Notes under the pieces: model-generated
Database searches by the model: none
The model's input: the letters and a program-made list of their open reading frames with translations, nothing else
What the model was told of the DNA's origin: nothing
Part shown: piece by piece, positions 8,033-18,422 of the stretch
Numbering within the stretch: position 1 is the first letter of the stretch
Layout of the letters: each line of letters opens with the position of its first letter
Assembly: GCF_016461715.1 (NCBI RefSeq)
Contig: NZ_JAEMUI010000002.1
Location: 186,001-250,000 of the forward strand
Direction of reading: 5' to 3'
DNA: 64,000 nt
Source of the DNA: Marinomonas spartinae
GTDB taxonomy: Bacteria > Pseudomonadota > Gammaproteobacteria > Pseudomonadales > Marinomonadaceae
Translations under genes and position numbers: made by a program

Positions 8033-9561
8033 AATTTGTCCTTTTTAGACGGCGATTTTTTCTTTGATGGTGCTTTCTTTTTGGTCGTCACTTTTTTATC
8101 AGAAGCGGCTTTCTTTTTTGCAGGGGCTTGAGTATCGGAAGAGGCCTTTTCTGCTGAAGAGAGTAGTATTTTGCTGGGAGAAAGCATGGATTCTGGGCTG
8201 AGCAACAAGTTAACTTGTTCTTCTGTAAGTAAGTTTTCTTCAATGACCAATGCTTTAACGGTGTTGCCAGTATGTAGGGCGGTATTGGCAATGCGTGAGG
8301 CATTGGAGTAGCCAATGTGAGGAACAAGTGCGGTGATAATGCCGATACTGTTTTCAACATGATCAGCACATTTTGCTTCATTGGCAGTAATGCCATTGAT
8401 GCAGCGCTTTTCAAGCATTTGGCAGGCTTCTTTGAGCATTTTGAGTGAGTTGAGTAGATTGTAAATGATCATGGGTTCCATGGCATTAAGCTGTAACTGA
8501 CCCGCTTCGGCAGCCAAGGTAACGGCCAGATCCGATGCAATCACCTGATAGGCGGTTTGGTTCATGGCTTCTGGTATAACAGGGTTGACTTTGCCTGGCA
8601 TGATGGAAGAGCCAGGTTGCATTGGTGGTAGATTGATTTCACCAAGACCAGTGCGAGGACCACTAGAAAGTAGGCGCAAATCGTTGCTCATTTTGCTGAG
8701 TTTGATGGCAAGGCGCTTCAGAATGCCAGAGAAAAAGACGAATGCCCCCATATCGGAAGTGGCTTCCACTAGATTAGAAGCAGGCACTAAGGGTTTAGTC
8801 GAAATGGTCGCTAATTTTTCCACGACTAATTTGGCATAGCCTTCTGATGTATTGATGCCCGTGCCGATGGCTGTGCCCCCAAGGTTGACTTCACACAATA
8901 GGGCGCAGGCTTCGCTAATGCGGTCAATATCTTCTCCTAAAGTGACGGCAAACGCCTCGAATTCTTGACCCAGTGTCATGGGAACCGCATCTTGTAATTG
9001 AGTGCGGCCCATTTTGACAATGTGCGCAAATTCTTTGCCTTTCGTTTCCAGTGATTTTTTTAGGGAGGCGAGACTTGGTACGAAATTGTCCGCAGCGAAT
9101 TGAATGCCGAGGCAGGCAGCCGTTGGGTAGGCATCATTAGTCGATTGTGAGCGGTTTACATCATCGTTTGGATGCAAATATTTGTATTCGCCTTTCGCAT
9201 ACCCGAGCTTTTCCAGTGCGATGTTGGCGATTACTTCATTCGCGTTCATATTCGTAGAGGTACCTGCTCCCCCTTGAATGACGTCGACAATGAATTGATC
9301 GTGATACTTGCCAAGGATTAAATCCTGGCAGGCTAGAACGATGGCGTCTGCTTTCTCTTTACTGAGTAGATTCATGTCCTGATTCGTGCGGGCAGCAGCC
9401 GCTTTCACCATGGCCAAGGCCTTGATGAGCTCAGGAAAATGAGAAATAGGGACGCCAGTGATGGAAAAATTTTGCGCTGCGCGAAGGGTTTGAATGCCAT
9501 AAAAGGCTTCAGAAGGAACGTCCATATTACCAAGTAAATCGTATTCAGAACGCGTATTCAT
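8029..9561 (-). CDS. aspA: Aspartate ammonia-lyase with a lysine-rich C-terminal extension
   Basis: The 510-residue protein converts L-aspartate to fumarate and ammonia. It carries the fumarase/aspartase signature GSSIMPGKVNP at 317-327, with the catalytic serine in that flexible loop, and the upstream TSTNMNANEV and DDVNRSQSTND active-site blocks. The family is usually about 470-480 residues. Here an extra tail at about 480-510 contains 14 lysines in 31 residues, arranged as KKK/KK groups separated by Ala, Ser, Pro and Thr. The tail looks like a histone-H1-type basic extension. The gene lies between agcS upstream and ansA downstream. Fumarase C is excluded by the better overall match to AspA and by the context. 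Confidence 0.93.
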   Translation of the reverse strand: MNTRSEYDLLGNMDVPSEAFYGIQTLRAAQNFSITGVPISHFPELIKALAMVKAAAARTNQDMNLLSKEKADAIVLACQDLILGKYHDQFIVDVIQGGAGTSTNMNANEVIANIALEKLGYAKGEYKYLHPNDDVNRSQSTNDAYPTAACLGIQFAADNFVPSLASLKKSLETKGKEFAHIVKMGRTQLQDAVPMTLGQEFEAFAVTLGEDIDRISEACALLCEVNLGGTAIGTGINTSEGYAKLVVEKLATISTKPLVPASNLVEATSDMGAFVFFSGILKRLAIKLSKMSNDLRLLSSGPRTGLGEINLPPMQPGSSIMPGKVNPVIPEAMNQTAYQVIASDLAVTLAAEAGQLQLNAMEPMIIYNLLNSLKMLKEACQMLEKRCINGITANEAKCADHVENSIGIITALVPHIGYSNASRIANTALHTGNTVKALVIEENLLTEEQVNLLLSPESMLSPSKILLSSAEKASSDTQAPAKKKAASDKKVTTKKKAPSKKKSPSKKDKL

Positions 9562-9587
9562 GATTGTTTATCCTGTCAATTAAAGAG

Positions 9588-9642
9588 AGCACGTTTTACC
9601 GTTTGGCTTCCCAATTGAAGCGTTAAGAGAGTAAAACGTGCT
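9588..9642 (-). repeat. Nested inverted repeat between agcS and aspA
   Basis: A perfect 12-base inverted repeat, AGCACGTTTTAC and GTAAAACGTGCT, encloses 31 bases that hold a second small stem, GCTTC/GAAGC. In the minus-strand transcript this makes a long hairpin with an inner stem-loop, between the stop of agcS and the ribosome site of aspA. It lacks a clear T-run after it. It may be a partial terminator, an RNA processing site or a stabilising element. Confidence 0.6.
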
Positions 9643-9647
9643 TGGGG

Positions 9648-11114
9648 TTACTGGTTAATAATTCCTGCTTTTAAGCCAGCGGTGTTTAGCTGCTGATCTT
9701 GGGTTGTTGGAATTGGCCATGCTGCTTTATCTAAATCTAGATCGGAGAATTGGCTGGCATCAAAAATAGGCTGTGTTATACCTGCTTGTATTTGATCGTC
9801 ATAATCTTTGACCACCCGTCGGCTGATTTTGAATAACAGCGCTAAAGCAAACAGGTTTACCAGAGCCAATAAGCCCATGGTCAAATCTGCAAAAGCAAAT
9901 ACAGTGCCTAAATCCAACACGGCACCCAAGCAACAAAGACACACAATGGCGACACGAAAGCCATTCATTAAAAATTCATTGTTACGACTTTTCGTTAGGT
10001 AGCTTAGGCTGTTTTCACCTAAATAATAGTTATACAAAATGGTACTAAAGCCGAACAATAGTAAAGCGATGCTGACAAATATGCGGCCTGATTCACCGAT
10101 ATGGGTTGCCAGAGAGGCTTGTGTTAGTGCGACTCCATCGGCCACACTGGCGCTACTTGGGTCGTAAGCTGTACCCAATAGAATGATTAAGGCAGTACAA
10201 GTGCAGAGCACTATCGTATCGATAAACACTGAAAAAGCCTGTACCACACCTTGGTTTGCTGGATGAGGGACGAATGCGACGGCGGCAACGTTGGGTGCGC
10301 TGCCTAAGCCTGCTTCGTTCGAGAATAGGCCGCGTTTTACGCCCATTAAAATAGCAGCACCGACACCACCTGCAACGGCAGGTCCGAGGCCAAAGGCACT
10401 TTTAACAATCAACATCAAGGTATCTGGAATGGCGCTAATGTGCAGGGCTAATACGATGATAGCAATGAGTAGGTATCCACCTGCCATAATAGGAACCAAT
10501 ACCTCTGCGACTTTGGCGATGCGTCGAACGCCGCCAAATATGATTAAACCAACGATTAAGGCGAGAGCAATGCCACTATAAGACAATGGAATACCAAACG
10601 CGTCTTGTAGAGAGTTGGCAACGGCATAGGATTGTAATGCCGTAAAGGCAATGCCAAAGGTCGCTAATAATAACAGGGAGTAGAGTACGGAAAGCCACTT
10701 CCATTTGGCACCAAGGCCTTTAGCGATGTAATAGGCCGGACCACCACGGTAAGTGCCATCTGGCTCTGCGGTTTTATATACTTGTGCAAGTGTACATTCA
10801 ATGAAACTGGTTGCCATACCCATCAAGCCAACCACCCACATCCAAAAAATCGCACCCGGTCCACCCAGTGCAATGGCGACGGCGACCCCGGCAATGTTGC
10901 CCCCACCGACCCGTCCGGCCACGGATAGGATTAGTGCTTGGAATGAGCTTAAATGGCCATCACCTTCGTGATGCCGAGCGGTCAGAATGCCAAACATTTT
11001 GCCAAAATAGCGAAATTGCACAAATCGAGATGACACTGTAAACCAAACGCCAAGCCCGATTAGGACGGCAATTAGGACTTTGCTCCAGAGTAGGTCGCTA
11101 AGCATAGATAACAT
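9648..11114 (-). CDS. Alanine or glycine:cation (Na+) symporter, AgcS family
   Basis: The 488-residue inner-membrane protein has about 10-11 predicted helices. It carries the family signature around residues 60-90 (VAGRVGGGNIAGVAVAIALGG) and the conserved GVKRGLFSNEAGLGSAPN motif, both typical of the sodium:alanine symporter family. These proteins import small neutral amino acids with Na+. An AAGGAG ribosome site lies nine bases before the chosen ATG. Its position upstream of aspA and ansA suggests uptake of an amino acid feeding the same pathway, but the substrate (alanine, glycine or another) cannot be read from the sequence. Confidence 0.9.
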   Translation of the reverse strand: MLSMLSDLLWSKVLIAVLIGLGVWFTVSSRFVQFRYFGKMFGILTARHHEGDGHLSSFQALILSVAGRVGGGNIAGVAVAIALGGPGAIFWMWVVGLMGMATSFIECTLAQVYKTAEPDGTYRGGPAYYIAKGLGAKWKWLSVLYSLLLLATFGIAFTALQSYAVANSLQDAFGIPLSYSGIALALIVGLIIFGGVRRIAKVAEVLVPIMAGGYLLIAIIVLALHISAIPDTLMLIVKSAFGLGPAVAGGVGAAILMGVKRGLFSNEAGLGSAPNVAAVAFVPHPANQGVVQAFSVFIDTIVLCTCTALIILLGTAYDPSSASVADGVALTQASLATHIGESGRIFVSIALLLFGFSTILYNYYLGENSLSYLTKSRNNEFLMNGFRVAIVCLCCLGAVLDLGTVFAFADLTMGLLALVNLFALALLFKISRRVVKDYDDQIQAGITQPIFDASQFSDLDLDKAAWPIPTTQDQQLNTAGLKAGIINQ

Positions 11115-11226
11115 TTAACAGAACTCCTTTTCGGTATGAACCGATTTTATATTTTTTGTAGGAAGAGAGAGGTGTTATTGAACAAGAGGTGGGCGATTGT
11201 TAGAAGTTTGTAACTTTGTCTTTTTT

Positions 11227-11263
11227 GATGCGAATTGATGCTATAATAGCGTCAATTAGCATC
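11227..11263 (+). promoter_or_regulatory. Long dyad operator over a TATAAT box, upstream of the HTH regulator
   Basis: Two 15-base arms flank TATAATA. The left is GATGCgAATTGATGC and the right is GCGTCAATTaGCATC; the arms are inverted repeats at 13 of 15 positions. TATAAT at 11242-11247 is a good -10 hexamer for the plus strand, but the -35 region (TCTTTT) is poor, which suits a regulated promoter. A regulator bound here would block or recruit polymerase. Confidence 0.6.
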
Positions 11264-11318
11264 AGTTTTAGTTGTGGTTTTGTGTTTGGGTGATTTACTA
11301 TAAGCCGAATAATAATAC

Positions 11319-12191
11319 GTGAGTGAATGGTGTATTGTTTTGCAATGGTTTCACTCAAGCCTTGAGAGTAATGTCACTGTGCCAGATAATTTTAAAGAAA
11401 ATTTGCGTTTACTTTGTAGTTATTACAAATCCACTTCCGAGGTGTGTCGTCGTCTTGGTATCAACCGACCTCAGTTTAATCGCTATTTAAACGGCACTAA
11501 TCGACCATCTGCTAACACGATGAGGCGTTTTTGTGAGTTTTTTGGGGTTGAGGAAAGTGAAATAACGTTACCTCACACTCAATTTCAACGGCTAGTGCAA
11601 GTTCGCCCCATTCATAAAGCCAATGCATCATCGGTTTCTTTAGAGCAGCAGCACTGTGATAATCTGCAGCGCATCAGTTTGGCGGGTCAGGATAAGTATC
11701 TTGGTTATTATTTTGAATACTACCTGTCCATGGCCTGTCCTGGGAAAATTCTTAGGACTTTGGTGTGTATTGAGTTGCGCAATGGAAAAATGTACTTCCA
11801 GCGAACGGAGCGTTTGCGAGAAGAGGGGCGAGCCAAACCTTTTCACGGTATTTATAAAGGGGTAGCGTACTTTTTAGCGGATCGAATTTTTTTGACGGAC
11901 TACGAAACCCTAACGGGTCATGAAGTGACACAAACAATTTTGTTTCCTTCCTTTAAGAATCGTGTTGACCGATTGACCGGATTGAAACTAGGTGTGTCGG
12001 GCAGTGGTGAGCGGATGCCCTGTTGTGCAAGAGTGGTTTACGAGCATTTGGGTAAGCAAGTTAACAAACGTGAGGCTCTGGTTTTGTGTGGTTTGTATGA
12101 TGCGGATAGTGAGCAGATTGATGCCAGTATTCGTCAAGCGATTGCTAATACTATTGCGCCGGGTGAGTGGCACTTTAGAGCGCGCTTTTAA
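11319..12191 (+). CDS. Helix-turn-helix (XRE-like) transcriptional regulator with a C-terminal sensor-like domain
   Basis: Residues about 20-80 form a Cro/CI-type helix-turn-helix, with KSTSEVCRRLGINRPQFNRYLNG as the core (turn and recognition helix) followed by SANTMRRFCEFFGV. The remaining 200 residues are a soluble domain I do not recognise; they could bind an effector. No membrane segment is seen. The first possible start is GTG 11319, which has no ribosome site. GTG 11379, preceded by GAGAG and matching where such proteins usually begin, may be the true start and gives about 270 residues. The gene is divergent from agcS-aspA-ansA and has a large dyad in its promoter, so control of itself and of that locus is plausible. 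Confidence 0.75.
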   Translation: MSEWCIVLQWFHSSLESNVTVPDNFKENLRLLCSYYKSTSEVCRRLGINRPQFNRYLNGTNRPSANTMRRFCEFFGVEESEITLPHTQFQRLVQVRPIHKANASSVSLEQQHCDNLQRISLAGQDKYLGYYFEYYLSMACPGKILRTLVCIELRNGKMYFQRTERLREEGRAKPFHGIYKGVAYFLADRIFLTDYETLTGHEVTQTILFPSFKNRVDRLTGLKLGVSGSGERMPCCARVVYEHLGKQVNKREALVLCGLYDADSEQIDASIRQAIANTIAPGEWHFRARF

Positions 12192-12194
12192 GTG

Positions 12195-12392
12195 CTAATT
12201 TTGTTGTCGGTCTATTTTTTGAGTGTCAATTGTTTCAATGGAAGATGCTTGATTTTCGGTTGCTTCCGTTTCGAGTCTTGCTCGTTCTGCCTTAGATAGA
12301 TATTTGGGTTTCGCTTTTGGGGGATTGGCTTTGCGATTTGCCTGTTTGCTGCGCTTGGTTAGTATGGCTTTTATTTTTTTACGGCGATTCAT
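12195..12392 (-). CDS. DUF2986 small basic protein
   Basis: A 65-residue, strongly basic protein beginning MNRRKKIKAILTKRSKQANR and continuing with a Lys/Pro-rich segment, then an acidic Gln/Glu/Thr-rich end. The N-terminal pattern matches the small uncharacterised family DUF2986, known from marine gammaproteobacteria. AGGGA precedes the ATG. It is convergent with the HTH regulator gene, the two stops being three bases apart. The function is unknown. Confidence 0.7.
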   Translation of the reverse strand: MNRRKKIKAILTKRSKQANRKANPPKAKPKYLSKAERARLETEATENQASSIETIDTQKIDRQQN

Positions 12393-12491
12393 TATGCGTC
12401 CCTAGATGAGGCTGTGAGCACACTTTTTGGTTGTCTGACGTATTTATATACAAGGCTAGATATTTCTGTTACTGGGATGGTTTTCTAACGA

Positions 12492-12524
12492 CAAAAAAAA
12501 GCCCTAATCAACGATTAGGGCTTT
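12492..12524 (-). terminator. Intrinsic terminator of the tRNA-Leu gene
   Basis: Stem AAAGCCCTAATC / GATTAGGGCTTT with a three-base loop, followed on the minus strand by a run of eight T. It lies just after the tRNA 3' end. Confidence 0.85.
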
Positions 12525-12531
12525 CTTACGT

Positions 12532-12616
12532 TGGTACCAGTAGGCGGACTCGAACCGCCACACCCGAAGGCAACGGATTTTGAATCCGTCGTGTCTACCA
12601 ATTCCACCACACTGGC
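12532..12616 (-). tRNA. tRNA-Leu (anticodon CAA)
   Basis: The minus strand folds as a class II tRNA. The acceptor stem is GCCAGTG against TACTGGT, then discriminator A and an encoded CCA. The D-loop contains AATTGGTAGAC. The anticodon arm ACGGA-TTCAAAA-TCCGT puts CAA at the anticodon. There is a long variable arm (TGCCTTCGGGTG region), and the T-arm GGCGG-TTCGAGT-CCGCC. It decodes UUG codons as leucine. A -35/-10 promoter and a terminator frame it. Confidence 0.95.
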
Positions 12617-12635
12617 CTTGAAAAAGGTGTTGCGT

Positions 12636-12663
12636 ATTCTATTGGTTTTAAATGCGTTGTCAA
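12636..12663 (-). promoter_or_regulatory. Sigma-70-type promoter of tRNA-Leu
   Basis: On the minus strand a perfect TTGACA (complement of 12658-12663) is followed after 16 bases by TAGAAT (complement of 12636-12641). Transcription would start about a dozen bases before the mature tRNA. Confidence 0.75.
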
Positions 12664-12795
12664 TGCTATTGCTAAATTTTTTGGCTTTTCTTTTCTTCTA
12701 GGTGGCTTTTCTCGCTTCTGATGCACATGGAACGTACCTTTTTGGCGAAAAATTCGCTAAAATACCGGGTCATTTTTCTAGGTCGTTTTCTTCGT

Positions 12796-15008
<2,213 letters not shown>

Positions 15009-15083
15009 TAATCAATTAGCAAGATTTATGTCAATTTTTATTAAATTGATAACAGTTTTTTAAACCATTGGAGAGTTAATAAC

Positions 15084-15410
15084 ATGATCTCATTGATCTC
15101 ATCCGCATACGCAGCCGATGCTGCACCAGCCAGTGCAGGTATTTTTAACCTAGTACTGCTTGCTGGTTTTGTCGTTATCTTTTACTTCCTTATGTGGCGT
15201 CCACAGGCGAAGCGTACTAAAGAGCATAAAAATTTGCTTGCTTCTCTGGCAAAAGGCACTGAAGTTGTAACAGGTGGTGGCTTGTTGGGGAAAGTGACAA
15301 AAGTTGAAGACAATTACGTAACGCTTGAAGTTTCTGAAAACATTGAGATGAAATTCCAAAAGTCTTCTGTAGCGGCTGTGCTACCTAAAGGAACACTGAA
15401 ATCCATCTAA
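15084..15410 (+). CDS. yajC: Sec translocase accessory subunit YajC
   Basis: A 108-residue inner-membrane protein of the SecDF-YajC complex, which assists preprotein export through SecYEG. One membrane helix at about 20-40 (FNLVLLAGFVVIFYFLMWRPQ) is followed by the conserved cytoplasmic block KRTKEHKNLLASLAKGTEVVTGGG. GGAGAG precedes the ATG. The order yajC-secD-secF is the usual one. A hairpin lies between this gene and secD. Confidence 0.95.
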   Translation: MISLISSAYAADAAPASAGIFNLVLLAGFVVIFYFLMWRPQAKRTKEHKNLLASLAKGTEVVTGGGLLGKVTKVEDNYVTLEVSENIEMKFQKSSVAAVLPKGTLKSI

Positions 15411-15417
15411 CCTTTTT

Positions 15418-15448
15418 AGAAAAGCGCCTTGTTTAGGCGCTTTTCTTC
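15418..15448 (+). terminator. Hairpin between yajC and secD (terminator or attenuator)
   Basis: Perfect 11-base stem AGAAAAGCGCC / GGCGCTTTTCT with a seven-base loop, followed by TCTTTCATT. It has the shape of an intrinsic terminator inside the operon; read-through into secD is likely because no other secD promoter is obvious. Confidence 0.6.
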
Positions 15449-15487
15449 TTTCATTCGTATTATTATTTTAGGTGTAAAGGATTCTTC

Positions 15488-17338
15488 ATGCTCAACAAGT
15501 ATCCCTTGTGGAAGTATCTCGCAATACTTTTCGTTTTGGCGGTGGGGATAGTCTATGCCTTGCCGAACTTGTATCCAGATGATCCTGCTTTGCAAATTTC
15601 TACTCAAAAAGCAACGACCGTCGTAAACGAACAGACATTGAAAAAAGTAGAGGCCGCTTTAGCTCAGGCTCATATTAAGTTGAAAAAAGCAGAATTGGAG
15701 TCTACTGGTGCTACCTTGCGTTTTTATAATGGTCAGGATCAATTAGCTGCCAAGCCTGTTGTGGCTGAAACTTTAGGGGACGGCTATGTTACGGCGTTAA
15801 ACCTTGTGCCGACAACACCTACTTGGTTGAGGGATATTGGTGCGGGTCCAGCAAAACTAGGATTGGATTTGCGTGGTGGTGTGCATTTCTTATTGCAGGT
15901 GGATATGCCTGCTGCGTTGAAGCAAAAAATGGAAGTGGCTTCGAGCGAAATGAAAACAGATATGCGTCAAGAGCGCATTCGTTACCGTAGTGTGTCCATC
16001 AATAATGGTGTCTTGTCTATTCGATTCCTCAAGCAAGAAGACCGCACACTAGCTGAATCATTGTTGAAAGATAAGTTTAACCAATATGACTATACTGAAC
16101 GCGACAGCGGTAAGGATTTTTACCTGGACGCGAAGTATACAGATGCAGCGCGTAAAGAAATTGAGTCTTATGCGATTCAGCAAAACTTAACCACTTTGCG
16201 TAATCGTGTAAATGAATTAGGTGTGGCTGAGCCATTGGTTCAGCGTCAAGGCAGTGATCGTATCGTAGTTGAATTGCCTGGTGTGCAAGACACAGCGGCA
16301 GCCAAACGTATTATCGGTGCTACGGCTAACCTTGAGTTTCATTTAGAGGCTGGCTTAGACCAAGATGGCTCTGATGTGGAAACTTTGCCATTTAGAAACA
16401 ACAGTAACCGAACCGCTCGGTTAGACCGTGATATTATTGTCACCGGAGACAATGTCTCTGATGCGTCTTCGTCTTTTGATCAGAATGGGCGTCCACAGGT
16501 TAATATTAGTTTGGATTCCATCGGTGGTAAGAAAATGGCGCGTGTGACGCGTTCAGCCATCGGTCGCAATATGGCGGTGGTCTTCATTGAGCATAAAACG
16601 CGTAATATATATGTGAATAAAGATGGTAAGCTGACTCCTGTGCGTAAGTCATACGAACAGAAAAGTATTATTTCTCTTGCTACCATTCAGACGACGTTGG
16701 GGAACTCTTTCCGTATTACGGGATTGGATAGTCCGCGTGAGGCGTCTGAGTTGGCGCTATTGCTTCGTGCGGGTGCGTTAGCGGCTCCTATTTATTTTGT
16801 GGGTGAGCGTACTATTGGGCCAAGCTTAGGGGCGCAAAATATCCACTTGGGTATGCAGTCAGCGAAAATTGCTCTGTTGGTTGTTATGCTATTTATGTTG
16901 GCTTATTACCGATTGTTTGGTCTGTTCGCTAACATCTCGTTGGTTTTGAACGTGATATTGCTATTAGCTTGTATGTCTGTGCTGGGAGCAACGTTAACCT
17001 TGCCAGGCATTGCGGGTATTGTACTGACAATGGGGATGGCGGTGGATGCCAACGTGCTTATTTTCTCGAGGATAAGGGAGGAGTTGGGGAATGGTATGCC
17101 AAGCCATCAAGCAATTTATTCTGGCTTTAATCGCGCATTTGCCACCATTCTTGACTCGAACATAACGACTTTGCTGGTGGCGGTTATCCTGTTTGCCGTC
17201 GGAACGGGTTCTGTAAAAGGTTTCGCGGTCACATTATCTCTCGGTATTCTTACGTCTATGTTTACAGCGATTGTTGTAACGCGTGCCCAGATTAATCTGG
17301 TGTACGGTGGTACTAAGAATAAGAAATTGTATCTTTAG
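15488..17338 (+). CDS. secD: Protein translocase subunit SecD
   Basis: SecD is the larger half of the proton-driven SecDF motor that pulls preproteins into the periplasm. The 616-residue protein has a first membrane helix at about 10-30, a long periplasmic P1 region containing GLDLRGGVHFLLQVD, and five more helices from about residue 455. These include the GIVLTMGMAVDANVLIFSRIREE motif, whose Asp and Arg belong to the proton path. AGGTG lies before the ATG. Its length equals that of typical proteobacterial SecD. secF starts nine bases after the stop. Confidence 0.96.
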   Translation: MLNKYPLWKYLAILFVLAVGIVYALPNLYPDDPALQISTQKATTVVNEQTLKKVEAALAQAHIKLKKAELESTGATLRFYNGQDQLAAKPVVAETLGDGYVTALNLVPTTPTWLRDIGAGPAKLGLDLRGGVHFLLQVDMPAALKQKMEVASSEMKTDMRQERIRYRSVSINNGVLSIRFLKQEDRTLAESLLKDKFNQYDYTERDSGKDFYLDAKYTDAARKEIESYAIQQNLTTLRNRVNELGVAEPLVQRQGSDRIVVELPGVQDTAAAKRIIGATANLEFHLEAGLDQDGSDVETLPFRNNSNRTARLDRDIIVTGDNVSDASSSFDQNGRPQVNISLDSIGGKKMARVTRSAIGRNMAVVFIEHKTRNIYVNKDGKLTPVRKSYEQKSIISLATIQTTLGNSFRITGLDSPREASELALLLRAGALAAPIYFVGERTIGPSLGAQNIHLGMQSAKIALLVVMLFMLAYYRLFGLFANISLVLNVILLLACMSVLGATLTLPGIAGIVLTMGMAVDANVLIFSRIREELGNGMPSHQAIYSGFNRAFATILDSNITTLLVAVILFAVGTGSVKGFAVTLSLGILTSMFTAIVVTRAQINLVYGGTKNKKLYL

Positions 17339-17347
17339 GGGAACTCC

Positions 17348-18262
17348 ATGAAAGTGACAAAAATTCCATTTATGGAGATGCGCAAGATCGTGGCTTGTTT
17401 TTCGCTTGCGTTGATTTTGATCTCTATTGTTTCTCTTGCGACAAAGGGAATTAGGTTTGGCTTGGACTTCACAGGGGGGACTCTGATAGAGGTGACTTAT
17501 AAAGAGGCGCCTGATCTAGTCCAGGTTCGTAAAATGTTAGATGCTGGAGGTTATAAGGATGTTGTTGTGCAGAACTTTGGTTCGCCAACGGATATCGTTG
17601 TTCGTATGGCGAACAAATATACTCCTGAATTAGGTGGACAGGTATTGTCAGCACTTCAAGATAACGGCAAAGTCTCAGTGTCTCTGGTTCGTTCTGAGTT
17701 TGTTGGGGCTCAAGTCGGTAAACAACTGCGTGAGCAGGGCGGCTTAGGGATGTTGCTGGCTTTATTGGTTGTGATGGTCTATGTCGCTATTCGCTTCCAG
17801 TTTAAGTTCTCTGTGGCGTCTGTTGTGGCTTTGGTTCACGACGTTATTATCACCTTAGGCTTTTTCTCATTTTTCGGTTACGAGTTTGATTTAACGGTAT
17901 TGGCGGCTGTGCTTGCACTGATTGGTTATTCCTTGAATGATACGATCGTAGTCTGTGACCGGATTCGTGAGAACTTTCGTATCATGCGGGATACGACCCC
18001 TCACGATTTGATTAACGTATCCATTAACCAGACATTGAGTCGTACTATCGTGACGTCTTTGACGACATTATTCACGGTTGTTGTATTGTTTTTCTGGGGA
18101 GGGGAGTCAATTCATAACTTCTCTTTAGCTATGATCGTTGGCATTACCATTGGTACGTATTCTTCTATTTTTGTGGCGGCAAATTTATTGTTGACCATGA
18201 AGGTCTCTCGTGAGGATTTGGTGCCAGCACCAAAACCTGAGTTTGAAGATGAACTGCCATAA
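17348..18262 (+). CDS. secF: Protein translocase subunit SecF
   Basis: The 304-residue partner of SecD. It has a first helix at about 12-32, the periplasmic GLDFTGGTLIEV motif (counterpart of the SecD GLDLRGG) and five C-terminal helices with ALIGYSLNDTIVVCDRIREN, where Asp lines the proton path. GGGGAA precedes the ATG. The last gene of the yajC-secD-secF unit; a strong terminator follows about 80 bases downstream. Confidence 0.96.
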   Translation: MKVTKIPFMEMRKIVACFSLALILISIVSLATKGIRFGLDFTGGTLIEVTYKEAPDLVQVRKMLDAGGYKDVVVQNFGSPTDIVVRMANKYTPELGGQVLSALQDNGKVSVSLVRSEFVGAQVGKQLREQGGLGMLLALLVVMVYVAIRFQFKFSVASVVALVHDVIITLGFFSFFGYEFDLTVLAAVLALIGYSLNDTIVVCDRIRENFRIMRDTTPHDLINVSINQTLSRTIVTSLTTLFTVVVLFFWGGESIHNFSLAMIVGITIGTYSSIFVAANLLLTMKVSREDLVPAPKPEFEDELP

Positions 18263-18322
18263 GTATTCCTAGATAAGTAGTTAGCATCTTTGCAAATTGA
18301 TGAGTCAGCCTTTAGCGGACTT

Positions 18323-18344
18323 GTTAACTGTTAACTGTTAACTG
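18323..18344 (+). repeat. Three tandem copies of GTTAACT
   Basis: GTTAACT occurs three times head-to-tail without spacers, plus a final G, directly in front of the secF terminator stem. GTTAAC is itself palindromic. No function is evident; slippage during replication is a simple origin. Confidence 0.8.
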
Positions 18345-18378
18345 AAAGGCCTGTAACGATTGTTATAGGCCTTTTTTT
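18345..18378 (+). terminator. Intrinsic terminator of the secDF transcript
   Basis: Stem AAAGGCCTGTAAC / GTTATAGGCCTTT (one G-U pair) with a four-base loop and a run of seven T at the end. Confidence 0.9.
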
Positions 18379-18422
18379 GATCTATGGTCGAGGGGTATAG
18401 ATGAAGGGGAGTGGGAGGGGGG

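Noticed and set aside
12721-12795. Upstream extension of queA
   Set aside because: Adds 25 residues not found in QueA; ATG 12796 gives the conserved N-terminus.
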